Below are positions 9,112 through 17,637 of a DNA stretch of 64,000 nt, piece after piece (position 1 is the first letter of the stretch; each line of letters begins with the position of its first letter). The position numbers were made by a program, and so were the translations under genes. The notes below the pieces were generated by a model that did not search any database, was not told the origin of the DNA, and worked only from the letters and a program-made list of their open reading frames with translations. Origin of the DNA: Lentzea terrae (GTDB taxonomy: Bacteria; Actinomycetota; Actinomycetes; Mycobacteriales; Pseudonocardiaceae); NCBI RefSeq assembly GCF_003265345.1, contig NZ_QFWW01000038.1, forward strand, positions 62,001 through 126,000, in the 5' to 3' direction.

Positions 9112-9132
9112 TCGTCGCAACAGTTGTTCGTG

Positions 9133-9169
9133 AGTGGCCACGAGTGGGTAGCCCCCGCTCGTGGCCACT
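9133..9169 (+). terminator. 12-bp perfect hairpin after the VanW gene; its 3' arm covers the next start codon
   Basis: AGTGGCCACGAG (9133-9144) pairs with CTCGTGGCCACT (9158-9169) across a 13-base loop. No T-run follows. It can serve as a terminator for the VanW gene, and it also buries the GTG 9161 start of the DUF1206 gene. Confidence 0.5.
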
Positions 9170-9982
9170 GTTGCGCATGAGGCGCGAAGACACCCCGCCG
9201 TCCAGACGTTGGGGCGGGTGGGGATGGTTGTGTACGGAGCGGTCCACGTGCTCATCGCGTGGCTCGCGCTCCAGGTCGCGTTCGGCGGCGGCGCCGAGCG
9301 GACGGATTCGAAGGGTGCGCTGACCGAGCTCGCCGCGAACGGCGCTTGGCTGCTCTGGGCCGTCGGCATCGGCTTGGTCTTCTTCGCGCTCTGGCAGGTC
9401 GTTCTGGCCTTCGTCGGCTACTCGTACCGCAGCGAGAAGCGCAAGCGGATCTCCAAGCGGATCGGTTCCGGCGCCCGCGCCATCACCGCCGGCGCGATCG
9501 CGTTGGGTGCCTTCAAGTACGCGACGAGCGGCGCGGCCGGAGACACGACGCAACAGCAGCAGGAACTGACCGCGCAGGTGCTCGGCTGGCCCGGCGGCCA
9601 GTGGATCGTCGGCGCGGTCGCGATCGGCGTGCTCATCATCGCCGGCGTAATCGTCTACAAGGGAATCAAGAAGTCCTTCGAGAAGGACCTCGACATGAGC
9701 CGCGCACCGTCGTGGATCGAGCCGGTCGGCCGGATCGGCTGGATCGGCAAGGGCACCGCGTACGGCGTCATCGGTGTCCTCATCGGACTCGCCGCGATCT
9801 ACGCCGATCCGCAGCAGGCCGGTGGCATGGACAAGGCGCTGAAGACGTTGGCAGCACAGCCTTACGGCATGTACCTGCTGTCCGCGGTCGCGATCGGCAT
9901 CGCGGCGTTCGGCGTCTATTGCTTCGTGGCGGCTCGCGCCCACCGGGATAACGGCGTGCGCTCACCAGCGCAGCGCCAGTAG
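9161..9982 (+). CDS. DUF1206 integral membrane protein
   Basis: This 273-residue protein has six hydrophobic segments arranged as three related two-helix units, each opening with a GRxGxxxxGxVHxxIAxLA-like stretch: GRVGMVVYGAVHVLIAWLAL, then GSGARAITAGAIALGAF, then GRIGWIGKGTAYGVIGVLIG. This is the triple repeat of DUF1206, a plasma-membrane family of unknown function. Stops at 9131 and 9149 in the same frame make GTG 9161 the first possible start, although it lies in a hairpin arm. The 3' end carries the promoter region of the following attenuator. Confidence 0.85.
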   Translation: MATVAHEARRHPAVQTLGRVGMVVYGAVHVLIAWLALQVAFGGGAERTDSKGALTELAANGAWLLWAVGIGLVFFALWQVVLAFVGYSYRSEKRKRISKRIGSGARAITAGAIALGAFKYATSGAAGDTTQQQQELTAQVLGWPGGQWIVGAVAIGVLIIAGVIVYKGIKKSFEKDLDMSRAPSWIEPVGRIGWIGKGTAYGVIGVLIGLAAIYADPQQAGGMDKALKTLAAQPYGMYLLSAVAIGIAAFGVYCFVAARAHRDNGVRSPAQRQ

Positions 9983-9985
9983 CGT
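9980..9985 (+). promoter_or_regulatory. Candidate -10 (TAGCGT) for the attenuator transcript
   Basis: TAGCGT fits TANNNT and ends seven bases before GTG 9993, so the leader mRNA probably begins with the leader-peptide start codon. It overlaps the TAG stop of the DUF1206 gene. No clear -35 is visible. Confidence 0.45.
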
Positions 9986-9992
9986 GCTGCTC

Positions 9993-10034
9993 GTGGTGAG
10001 TCCGGAGGCGAACAGGTTCGGGGCTGCGGTCTAG
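9993..10034 (+). CDS. Putative regulatory leader peptide (13 codons)
   Basis: GTG 9993 (or GTG 9996) opens a short frame reading MVSPEANRFGAAV and ending with TAG at 10032-10034. Nearly all of it lies within the left arm of a long hairpin whose right arm holds the ribosome site of the exporter gene. This is the arrangement of drug-inducible translation attenuators of cat, cmlA and erm genes, where a ribosome stalled on the leader opens the hairpin. There is no Shine-Dalgarno, but a -10 hexamer sits seven bases upstream, fitting a leaderless start. Translation and stalling are inferred, not shown. Confidence 0.6.
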   Translation: MVSPEANRFGAAV

Positions 10035-10069
10035 CCGTCAGCCCCGAAAACCTCTTCGCCTCCGGAGTC
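9998..10069 (+). promoter_or_regulatory. Translation attenuator hairpin masking the exporter ribosome site
   Basis: Three stacked helices align. TCCGGAGGCGAA (10001-10012) pairs with 10055-10066, AGGTT (10014-10018) with 10049-10053, and CGGGGCT (10019-10025) with 10040-10046. Only one mismatch and a two-base bulge interrupt them. The 3' arm contains GGAG (10064-10067), the Shine-Dalgarno seven bases before GTG 10075, so the folded form should block translation. Confidence 0.7.
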
Positions 10070-10074
10070 ATTCC

Positions 10075-11092
10075 GTGCCTTTCTCGCTCTACCTGCTCGC
10101 CCTGGCCGTATTCGCCATGGGCACCTCAGAGTTCATGCTCGCCGGTCTGCTGCCGGCCACAGCCGACAACTTCGGCGTGCCCGTCGGCACAGCCGGACTG
10201 CTCACCTCGGCGTTCGCCGGCAAGGCGGTCGGTGCACCGCTGATGGCGGTGCTCACCCGTGCCTGGTCGCCGCGCATCAGCCTGTTCGGGTTCGTCGTCG
10301 TCTTCCTGGCCGCACACGTGGCTGGGGCTATCACTGCGAACTTCGCTGTGCTGCTCGCTACCAGGGTCGTCGCCGCCCTCGCGAACGCCGGCTTTCTCGC
10401 TGTGGCACTGACAACGGCCTCCGCACTTGTGCCAGAGCAACGGCGTGGGCGCGCGCTCGCCGTGCTGTTGTCAGGAACCACAGTGGCCACGATCGCCGGT
10501 GTGCCGGGAGGTTCGTTGCTCGGTACCGCACTCGGTTGGCGGGCAACGTTTCTCGCGGTCGCTCTGCTCTGCGTCCCGGCGGCGATCGGGGTCCTGAAGG
10601 GGATTCCCGCGCGCAGCAACCGCACCGGGACTCCTGCGCTGCGACCGGAACTGGCCGAGCTCGCGAAGCCGCGGCTGATGCTGGTCATCGTGCTCTCGGT
10701 GATCGTGAACGCGGTGACGTTCGGTCACTTCACGTTCCTGGCCCCGGTGGTCACGGACGCAGCCGGGTTGAGCGAGTGGTGGGTGCCCGTGGCGCTGGTG
10801 TTGTTCGGGGCCGGGTCGTTCGCCGGTGTCACCGTCGGCGGCAGGCTGTCGGACTCCGCACCGCGTCCCGTCGTGCTGATCGGCGGGCCGCTGGTGCTCG
10901 TCGGCTGGGCAAGTCTCGGGCTGCTCGGCCGGGAGCCGCTCCTGTTGCTGCCGCTGGTGTTCGTCCTGGGGCTGGTGTCGTTCGCGGTCGCGCGTTCTGC
11001 ACCACGCGGCGGGCGCGCCCACCATGGCCGGCTCGTACGCGACTGCCGCGTTCAACATCGGCGCGGTCGTCGGTCCTTTGCTCGTGGCATGA
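10075..11092 (+). pseudogene. Chloramphenicol-type MFS exporter (Cmx/CmlR-like), broken
   Basis: The frame starts MPFSLYLLALAVFAMGTSEF and shows the family blocks LLPATADNFGVPVG, VPGGSLLGTALGWRATF and LFGAGSFAGVTVGGRLSD. After VLGLVSFAV (about base 10990) the reading shifts. The expected next part, RVLHHAAGAPTMAGSYATAA, is encoded in the next frame from 10991, and about six residues usual at that junction are missing, as if some 17 bases were lost. That frame then stops at 11090-11092, after GPLLVA, before the last membrane helix. The uncorrected frame runs on to 11160 without family similarity. So the gene has an internal deletion and a truncated end, unless the sequence has errors. Confidence 0.7.
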
Positions 11093-11095
11093 AAA

Positions 11096-11135
11096 ACGGG
11101 TCCGCGCACCTCGGGCAGGAGGTGCGCGGACCCGT
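11096..11135 (-). terminator. Intrinsic terminator of the acyl-CoA dehydrogenase gene
   Basis: Perfect 17-base arms (11096-11112 and 11119-11135) enclose a six-base loop. Read on the minus strand the hairpin is followed by five T, just after the dehydrogenase stop. It also lies four bases after the broken exporter. Confidence 0.85.
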
Positions 11136-11156
11136 CGTTATTGCCGAGCAGGCGTC

Positions 11157-12992
11157 TTAGAAGACGCTCTCGTCGATGTCCATCAGCGAGTTGTCGGTGG
11201 ACTCCGCGATCTTGCGGCGGGCGGTGAGCTCCGGCAGCACGTTCTTCGCGAAGAACGACGCCACGGCGACCTTGCCCTCGTAGAACGCCTTGTCCTTGGC
11301 CGACGGCGTGCCGCCGAGCTTCTCCAGCGCGACCTCGGCCTGGCGCAGCAGCAGCCAGCCGACGAGCACGTCACCCGCGGTCATCAGCAGGCGGACCGAG
11401 TTCTGGCCGACCTTGTAGAGGTTGCGGACGTCCTCCTGTGACGAAGTCAGGAAGCCGACCAGCGAGCCGAGCATGCCCTGCAGGTCCTCGAGACCCTGCT
11501 TGAGCAGCGCGCGCTCCTCCTTGAGGCGACCGTTGCCGCCCTCGTTGTCGAGGAACTTCTGGATCTCGCCGTTGATGAACGCGAGCGCCTGGCCCTTGTC
11601 GCGGATGATCTTCCGGAAGAAGAAGTCCAGCGACTGGATGGCCGTGGTGCCCTCGTACAGCGAGTCGATCTTCGAGTCCCGGATGTACTGCTCGATCGGG
11701 TACTCCTGCAGGAAGCCCGAGCCGCCCAGGGTCTGCAGCGACTGCGCCAGCTGCTCGTACGCGCGCTCCGAGCCGACGCCCTTGACGATCGGCAGCAGCA
11801 GGTCGTTGACCGCCGCCGCGAGCTTGGCGTCGTCGCCGCCGAGCATCACCTTGTCCTGGAACGTCGCGGTGTACAGGTACACGGCGCGCAGGCCCTCGGC
11901 GTACGCCTTCTGCAGCATCAGGCTGCGGCGCACGTCCGGGTGGTTGGTGATGGTGACGCGCGGGGCGGTCTTGTCCGTCATGCGCGTCAGGTCGGCGCTC
12001 TGGACGCGCTCCTTGGCGTAGCCCAGCGCGTTCAGGTAGCCGGTCGACAGCGTCGCGATGGCCTTGGTGCCGACCATCATGCGGGCGTACTCGATGACGT
12101 CGAACATCTGCGCGATGCCGTCGTGCACCTCGCCCAGCAGCCAGCCCTTGGCGGGCACGCCGTGCTGGCCGAACGTCAGCTCGCACGTGGTGGACGCCTT
12201 GATGCCCATCTTGTGCTCGACGTTGGTCACGAAGGCGCCGTTGCGCTCGCCCAGGTCACCGGTCTGCGGGTCGAAGTGGAACTTCGGCACGAGGAACAGC
12301 GACAGGCCCTTGGTGCCCGGCTTCGCCTCGATGCCCTCGCCCTCGGGACGCGCCAGCACCATGTGCATGATGTTCTCGGTGAGGTCCTGGTCACCGGACG
12401 TGATGAAGCGCTTCACGCCCTCGATGTGCCAGGAGCCGTCGTCCTGCTTGATCGCCTTGGTGCGACCGGCACCGACGTCGGAACCGGCGTCCGGCTCGGT
12501 CAGCACCATCGTGGCGCCCCAGCCGCGGTCGATCATCAGCTGCGCCCAGTGCTGGTCGCGCTCGGTGCCGTTGTTGTAGACGACCGTCGCGAAGCTCGGG
12601 CCGGCGAGGTACATGTAGATCGGCGGGTTGGCGCCGAGAATCATCTCGGACGCGGCCCAGGCGACCGACGGCGGCGTGCCGAAGCCGCCCAGCGCCTCGG
12701 GCAGGAACATGCGGTACCACTCGCCGTCCCAGATCGCCTGGTACGACTTCTTCAGCGACTCCGGCAGGGTTGCCGAGAACGTGGCCGGGTCGTACTTCGG
12801 CGGGTTGCGGTCGGCATCGGCGAACGAGTCCGCGAGCGGACCCTCCGCGAGAGTCTTCATTTCGGCCAGAACGCCGCGCGCGGTGTCCTCGTCGGACTGC
12901 TCGAACGGCCCCTTGCCGAGGTGGTCCTGCACGTTGAAGACCTCGAACAGGTTGAATTCGAGATCCCGGACGTTGCTCTTGTAGTGGCCCAT
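11157..12992 (-). CDS. Acyl-CoA dehydrogenase, FadE5-like
   Basis: This 611-residue flavoenzyme is longer than the usual 380-400 because it carries an extra C-terminal helical domain, as in the FadE5/DmdC branch. [19 protein letters not shown] is the branch-typical N-terminus. [11 protein letters not shown] and the FITSGDQ region shape the flavin site, and the catalytic Glu is in [15 protein letters not shown]. It should oxidise fatty acyl-CoA to trans-2-enoyl-CoA and pass electrons to ETF, then to an EtfD-type quinone reductase; a candidate is encoded at 22790-25051. The gene is monocistronic with a strong terminator. FadE5 of mycobacteria accepts a wide chain range. Confidence 0.9.
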   Translation of the reverse strand: MGHYKSNVRDLEFNLFEVFNVQDHLGKGPFEQSDEDTARGVLAEMKTLAEGPLADSFADADRNPPKYDPATFSATLPESLKKSYQAIWDGEWYRMFLPEALGGFGTPPSVAWAASEMILGANPPIYMYLAGPSFATVVYNNGTERDQHWAQLMIDRGWGATMVLTEPDAGSDVGAGRTKAIKQDDGSWHIEGVKRFITSGDQDLTENIMHMVLARPEGEGIEAKPGTKGLSLFLVPKFHFDPQTGDLGERNGAFVTNVEHKMGIKASTTCELTFGQHGVPAKGWLLGEVHDGIAQMFDVIEYARMMVGTKAIATLSTGYLNALGYAKERVQSADLTRMTDKTAPRVTITNHPDVRRSLMLQKAYAEGLRAVYLYTATFQDKVMLGGDDAKLAAAVNDLLLPIVKGVGSERAYEQLAQSLQTLGGSGFLQEYPIEQYIRDSKIDSLYEGTTAIQSLDFFFRKIIRDKGQALAFINGEIQKFLDNEGGNGRLKEERALLKQGLEDLQGMLGSLVGFLTSSQEDVRNLYKVGQNSVRLLMTAGDVLVGWLLLRQAEVALEKLGGTPSAKDKAFYEGKVAVASFFAKNVLPELTARRKIAESTDNSLMDIDESVF

Positions 12993-13143
12993 CTCGTCAG
13001 CTCACTCCTCAGGGTCGCGGCGGGGTCGCCTACTGACCGGTAACAACAGAGTATTACCCGACAGTAACCCCGGCAAGAGCGACCACCCACTGGTGGCGAA
13101 GTAGACACTCCCGCAACCGGCCTGAATCGTGCATGAGCGCCGG

Positions 13144-14178
13144 TCAGACGCGTATCGGGCGCTCGGGGACCATGTCCTGCAGTCCGGCGTTCGTGCGCTC
13201 CTGTGCGTCGATCGCGCGGGGCAACATGACAGATTCGTAGGCGGGCACGCCGTCTCGGACACCGTCGCGGGCGAGCGCGAGCGCGAGGTCGGCCGCGTCC
13301 TGCATCGCGAGGTTCGCGCCGACGCCCAGCGGTGGCATCAGGTGGGCCGCGTCGCCGAGCAGGGTCACGCCCGGTGTGTGCTCCCACGTGTGGGGCACCG
13401 GCAGCGCGTACAGCGGCCGGTGGATCAGCTCGCCGGTGAGGAACGCCTGCAGCGAGGGGTGCCAGTCGGCGTACAGCTCCAGCAGCTCGGCGTTGGAGGG
13501 CCGCCAATCCTCACGCGCGCGCATGCACGCGTACGCGCGAATGTGATTGCCGCTGTTGCGCTGGACCCACAACATCAGGCCGTCGCCGTCCGCGACCATC
13601 GTGCCCTGGCCGGTCAGAGCGAGCATCTGCCCGTCGTTGTCGTGCCTGGTCTCGACGAACAGCACGCCGGTGTGGTGCGGCACGGCGGGCGAGACGGCCC
13701 CGCGCACCCGTGACCAGGCCCCGTCCGCGCCGATGACCAGGTCGAACTGCGCCGTGGAGTCATCCAGGAAGGTGACCTCGCCCGGCCTGGCCGAACCGAC
13801 ACCGAGGCCCCAGCTGACCGTCCCCGGTGCGAGCGAGTCGAGCAGGAGCTCGCGGAGCTGGCCGCGGTCGATCTCCGGGCGGAAGTCGCCTTCCGGCGGT
13901 TCGTGCTCGATCAGCTCGGCCGTGAGCGGGTCGACCTTGCGCTGCTCCTGGCCCTCGAAGCGGGCGAGCGCGCGCCACTCGTCGAACAGGCCCGCGGCGC
14001 GAACGGCCTCCTGGCCGCTGTCGGCGTGCAGGTCGATCGTGCCGCCCTGCTGGCGGGCCTCCGGCGAGCTCTCGCGCTCGAAGACGGTGACGTTCTCGAA
14101 GCCGTGCAGCTGGAGAACGCGGGCACAGGTGAGGCCGCCGAGTCCGGCCCCTGCGATGGCGATGCGTGGTGTGGTCAT
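13144..14178 (-). CDS. FAD-dependent aromatic monooxygenase (TetX/PHBH-like)
   Basis: This 344-residue protein starts MTTPRIAIAGAGLGGLTCAR with the GxGxxG FAD motif. VIGADGAWSRVR is the DG motif, and VTLLGDAAHLMPPLGVGANL is the GD motif that binds FAD ribityl; together they define group A flavin monooxygenases. The family hydroxylates aromatic compounds or drugs, including tetracyclines and rifamycins; the substrate here is unknown. It is transcribed divergently from a TetR gene across an 81-bp gap that holds a palindrome, so that regulator probably controls it. The start agrees with the FAD motif position. Confidence 0.85.
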   Translation of the reverse strand: MTTPRIAIAGAGLGGLTCARVLQLHGFENVTVFERESSPEARQQGGTIDLHADSGQEAVRAAGLFDEWRALARFEGQEQRKVDPLTAELIEHEPPEGDFRPEIDRGQLRELLLDSLAPGTVSWGLGVGSARPGEVTFLDDSTAQFDLVIGADGAWSRVRGAVSPAVPHHTGVLFVETRHDNDGQMLALTGQGTMVADGDGLMLWVQRNSGNHIRAYACMRAREDWRPSNAELLELYADWHPSLQAFLTGELIHRPLYALPVPHTWEHTPGVTLLGDAAHLMPPLGVGANLAMQDAADLALALARDGVRDGVPAYESVMLPRAIDAQERTNAGLQDMVPERPIRV

Positions 14179-14202
14179 GTCTCCATGAAAGCGTATCGAC
14201 TG

Positions 14203-14227
14203 AAAAAGTGCAACCACTACACTTTTT
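14203..14227. promoter_or_regulatory. Palindromic operator between the monooxygenase and TetR genes
   Basis: AAAAAGTG (14203-14210) and CACTTTTT (14220-14227) form an 8-base inverted repeat with a 9-base spacer, an AT-rich island in GC-rich DNA centred in the divergent gap. This is the expected binding site of the adjacent TetR protein. Confidence 0.55.
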
Positions 14228-14259
14228 AACTCGCTCAACCAATGCGGTATGGTGATGCG

Positions 14260-14835
14260 GTGACCGAGCTCGGCCGCCGTGAGCGGAAGAAGCTGCAGAC
14301 CCGCAAGTCGATCTCCGACGCGGCCACGAGGCTGTTCCTCGAGCGCGGTTTCGACGAGGTGGGTGTGAAGGAGATCGCCGACACCGCGGACGTGTCGGTG
14401 ACGACGCTGTTCAAGCACTTCCCCAGCAAGGAGGCGCTGCTCTTCGACGAGGACGAGGAGCAGGAGTCGGCACTGGTCGCGGTGGTGCGCAACCGCGGCG
14501 ACAGGTCGATCCCGATGGCGTTGCGCGACCACTTCGTGCGAGCCGCGCAGGGCCACGCCGACCACCCGCAGTTCGAGATCTTCCAGCGACTGGTGCTGGA
14601 GACGCCGGCGTTGCGCGACTACGGACACCGGATGTGGACGCGGCATCAGGACGCGTTGGCGCGGGCCATCGCGGAGGAGACCGGTGTTCCGGCCGACGAC
14701 GTCAGGTGCGCGGCGCTGGCCAGGTTCGCCCTGGAGGCGCGCGAAGTGATCTTCGACCGGGAGGACCGCGAGCGGGCGGCCGACGAGGTGTTCGGCTTAC
14801 TCGAGCACGGCTGGGCGGCCGACCAGCAGGCCTGA
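14260..14835 (+). CDS. TetR-family transcriptional regulator
   Basis: This 191-residue protein has an N-terminal TetR helix-turn-helix (about residues 9-55). The recognition part reads VKEIADTADVSVTTLFKHF. The C-terminal ligand domain is helical. GTG 14260 gives the usual short N-terminus MTELGRRERKKLQTR; ATG 14242 would add six residues. It faces the flavin monooxygenase gene and probably represses it until the substrate or a related drug binds. The last 39 bases overlap the convergent LuxR gene, which is unusual in size. Confidence 0.85.
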   Translation: MTELGRRERKKLQTRKSISDAATRLFLERGFDEVGVKEIADTADVSVTTLFKHFPSKEALLFDEDEEQESALVAVVRNRGDRSIPMALRDHFVRAAQGHADHPQFEIFQRLVLETPALRDYGHRMWTRHQDALARAIAEETGVPADDVRCAALARFALEAREVIFDREDRERAADEVFGLLEHGWAADQQA

Positions 14836-15435
14836 CCGGTAGGCCAGCGACACGGCGTGCGTCCGGTCGCGCGCGCTGAGCTTGCGCAGGATGCCCTTCA
14901 CGTGGGTCCGCACGGTCTCCACGGACACGATCAGCTCGTCCGCGACCTGCTGGTTCTCCAGACCGTCCGCGATCAGCGTGAGCACCTCGTACTCGCGCCT
15001 GGTGAGCGTCGGCCGTTCCCGTGGGCGCAGGTCGGGGTGCACGAAGCCGCGCGTCCGGCAGGTCTCGGCGATGACCCGCACGATCTGCTCCGGCTGGGCC
15101 GACCGCGGCACCACGCCGCGCACCCCGGCTTCCAGCGCGGACGTCACGTAGTTCGCGTGCGAGTGGGCGTCGCGGACCAGTCCGATGATCAGCAGGAGCG
15201 GGTCCCGTTCGACCAGCAGCCGCGCCAGGTGGCCGACGGGGTCGAGCACGGAGTCGACGAGCAGCACGTCGGGGCGTAGTCGTTCGTGCAGGCGAACGGC
15301 GGCGTGCAGATCGCCCGTCGAACCGAGCCAGCGCAGGCCGGCGGTCCGCTTGACGAGGGCGGACAGGCCCTCTCGGTAGAGCGGCACGGGGTCGATCAAC
15401 GCGACACCGGGGGCAGGCCGGCTTGGCGGGAGCAT
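14797..15435 (-). CDS. NarL/LuxR-type response regulator, orphan
   Basis: This 212-residue protein has a receiver domain (about residues 10-120), with the likely phospho-acceptor Asp in DVLLVDS, and a LuxR helix-turn-helix (about 140-205) with LTRREYEVLTLIADGLENQQ. The conserved receiver Lys is absent: the place reads GVVPRSAQ. Only one Asp stands in the first acidic pocket (VALIDPVP), so phosphorylation may be weak or lost. ATG 15435 is chosen because GGAGG lies five bases before it. No histidine kinase is adjacent. It faces the sodium symporter gene and may control it. Confidence 0.85.
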   Translation of the reverse strand: MLPPSRPAPGVALIDPVPLYREGLSALVKRTAGLRWLGSTGDLHAAVRLHERLRPDVLLVDSVLDPVGHLARLLVERDPLLLIIGLVRDAHSHANYVTSALEAGVRGVVPRSAQPEQIVRVIAETCRTRGFVHPDLRPRERPTLTRREYEVLTLIADGLENQQVADELIVSVETVRTHVKGILRKLSARDRTHAVSLAYRSGLLVGRPAVLE

Positions 15436-15441
15436 CAACAC

Positions 15442-15678
15442 CTCCGTTCGTGCTTCTGGAGGTGAGACGTGGTTCCCCTGGACGTGTGACGTGGAAAGGC
15501 GAGTTCATGTAGATGAACAAGGGTCACGAATGTGATTCAAGACCGTCCAAGGTCTTCCGCCCCGGGGCAACAGTCTCGTAAGACCTACGTCACATATCCC
15601 GTGCGGATGTGCCAGGTTCCCGCCGCCACTAGGCCTGGTGCTCTCGCGGGCACACGTGTGTGCACGCAAGGAGGTCAC
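15442..15678. other. Divergent intergenic region between luxR-type and symporter genes
   Basis: This 237-bp region holds the promoters of both genes. A small inverted repeat, GTTCAT (15503-15508) and ATGAAC (15513-15518), is visible in its LuxR-side half and may be an operator. AAGGAGG at 15668-15674 is the ribosome site of the symporter. I see no gene in it. Confidence 0.4.
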
Positions 15679-17190
15679 ATGGGCACCCTCGATTGGATCG
15701 TGGTCGCCGGTTACTTCGTGGTGATGGTCGGCATCGGGCTCTGGTCCCGCGGGCGGATCAGGAACATCGCCGACTTCTTCACCGCGGGCGGCAAGATGCC
15801 GTGGTGGTTGTCGGGCATCTCGCACCACATGTCCGGGTACAGCGCCGTCATGTTCGTCGCGTTCGCGGCGGAGGCGTATCGGCTCGGCCTCACGGTCTAC
15901 ATCTGGTGGTCGCTGACGATCGGTATCGGTGTCGGCATCGGCGCCTTCCTCTGGGCGCCGGCCTGGAACCGGCTGCGCGCCAAGCACGACGTGAAGTCGC
16001 CGCTCGAGTACCTGGCCATCCGCTACAACGTGCCGACCCAGCAGCTCATGGCGTGGGCGGGCGCGGGCCTGAAGGTCGTCGACATCGCGGCCAAGTGGGT
16101 CGCCGTGTCGTTGCTGCTCCAGGGCTTCGCCAACGTCCCGATCCCGTGGGGCATCGCGCTCGTCGGCGTCGTCACGATGGTCTACTCGGTGCTGGGCGGC
16201 CTCTGGGCCGACGCGCTGACGGACTTCGGCCAGTTCATCATCCAGGGCCTCGCGGGCTTCGCGATGTTCTTCGCGGTCGCCTCCCACTTCGGCGGCCTCG
16301 ACTTCATGTGGACGATCTGGGACAAGCTCCCCGAAAGCCACAGCGATCCGCTGACCGGCCCCTACACGCTGACGTTCTTCATGGCGCTCTTCCTGATCAA
16401 GACGCTCGAGTACAACGGCGGCATGTGGAACCTGGCCCAGCGCTACATGGCGGCCCCGTCGGGCTTCGCGGCGAAGCGATCGGCCCTGCTGTCCGCGTTC
16501 CTCTGGCTGGTGTGGCCGCTCATCCTGTTCTTCCCGATGTGGGCGGCACCGCTGATCGTGCCGGGCATGGGTGCCAACGCCGAACAGGCCTACGTCGAGA
16601 TGGGCAAGGCCATGCTCCCCGCGGGCATGATCGGCCTGGTCCTCGCCGGCTTCTTCTCCCACACGATGGCGATGGTCTCCTCCGACGCCAACGTCATCAC
16701 CGCCGTCATCACCCGTGACATCCTGCCGCGCCTCTGGAAGGGCGCGCGTGCGATGACCGCGGACGCCCAACTGAAACTGGCGCGCATCACCACGTTCCTG
16801 TTCATCGGCCTGTCGATGACCATCGCGCTGACCGCAGACACCAAGGGCTTCGTGCTGAAGGTCGTGATCGCCCTGGTGGCGGCCACAATGGGCCCGATCG
16901 CGATCCCGCTGATGCTCGGCCTGCTCCCGTGGTTCCGCAAGGTGGGCCCGACGGCGGCACTGTCGTCGACCATCGGTGGTCTGTCGACCTGGATCTTCCT
17001 CTACGTCGAACAGCAGTTCCTGAAGGACTTCGCAGTCTCACAGGCCCTGATCGTCTCGACGCCGCTCCTGGTCTCCCTGGTCCTCTACCTGGTGATCGGC
17101 TTCGCGAAGCCGGAACCGTCGACAGAACGCGACGCCCTGATCGACTCGCTCAAGTCCGACGCTCCCGACGTGGAAGCGGTCAAGGCGTAG
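15679..17190 (+). CDS. Sodium:solute symporter (SSS family)
   Basis: This 503-residue membrane protein has about 13 hydrophobic segments. GTLDWIVVAGYFVVMVGIGL at the start and DFFTAGGKMPWWLSG after the first loop are typical of the SSS family, which brings in sugars, amino acids or acids with Na+. GLWADALTDFGQFIIQ is the family's conserved central helix. The sequence is nearer to the SglT/sialic acid side than to PutP by general look, but the solute is not readable. The start ATG 15679 follows a strong GGAGG. The divergent orphan LuxR is the likely regulator. Confidence 0.85.
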   Translation: MGTLDWIVVAGYFVVMVGIGLWSRGRIRNIADFFTAGGKMPWWLSGISHHMSGYSAVMFVAFAAEAYRLGLTVYIWWSLTIGIGVGIGAFLWAPAWNRLRAKHDVKSPLEYLAIRYNVPTQQLMAWAGAGLKVVDIAAKWVAVSLLLQGFANVPIPWGIALVGVVTMVYSVLGGLWADALTDFGQFIIQGLAGFAMFFAVASHFGGLDFMWTIWDKLPESHSDPLTGPYTLTFFMALFLIKTLEYNGGMWNLAQRYMAAPSGFAAKRSALLSAFLWLVWPLILFFPMWAAPLIVPGMGANAEQAYVEMGKAMLPAGMIGLVLAGFFSHTMAMVSSDANVITAVITRDILPRLWKGARAMTADAQLKLARITTFLFIGLSMTIALTADTKGFVLKVVIALVAATMGPIAIPLMLGLLPWFRKVGPTAALSSTIGGLSTWIFLYVEQQFLKDFAVSQALIVSTPLLVSLVLYLVIGFAKPEPSTERDALIDSLKSDAPDVEAVKA

Positions 17191-17545
17191 CAGCGCGTTC
17201 GTTCTTCATGATCCTCGCGGCGGCGCACCCGAACAGGGTCGCCGCCGCGAGCCAGATGTAGGGCATGGGCGTGCCGGTGTACGTGGTGGCCGTGCCCGCC
17301 AGCACCACCGTCGCACCCGCCACGAGCCCAGTCGTGTGCGTGACCGGGAAGTGGCTCTTCAACACGGTGAACACCGCGACGGGCACGAGCAGGAAGCCGT
17401 AGGCCAGCACGCGGGTCAGCAGGTTGGCGTGGTCGGCGACCTCGTACTTGAGCGCCGGCACGGCGAGCAGCGTGAGGACGGCGCCCAGCGCGATCCCCAC
17501 CACGAGGCTCAGCACCACAGTGCGCCCTTGCCACGTTCGCGTCAT
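17180..17545 (-). CDS. Small integral membrane protein, unknown
   Basis: This 121-residue protein has four hydrophobic stretches: VVLSLVVGIALGAVLTLLAV, then VLAYGFLLVPVAVFTVL, then GLVAGATVVLAGTAT, then YIWLAAATLFGC. It should sit in the cytoplasmic membrane. I do not recognise a family. ATG 17545 gives a basic N-terminus MTRTWQGR; an earlier in-frame start would add nine residues. Its last 11 bases overlap the convergent symporter gene. Confidence 0.6.
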   Translation of the reverse strand: MTRTWQGRTVVLSLVVGIALGAVLTLLAVPALKYEVADHANLLTRVLAYGFLLVPVAVFTVLKSHFPVTHTTGLVAGATVVLAGTATTYTGTPMPYIWLAAATLFGCAAARIMKNERAATP

Positions 17546-17637
17546 GCGCTTCAAGACGCATGTGTGACCCAATGGTTGTCGTGGTGTGCGTCATCGTCAC
17601 GAGACTCATGCGCTCGTGCGCATGCACAGTGGATGGC

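Noticed and set aside
7072-9369. A 765-codon frame antisense to the VanW gene
   Set aside because: Low-complexity shadow frame; the plus strand has a signal anchor, repeats and a VanW domain.
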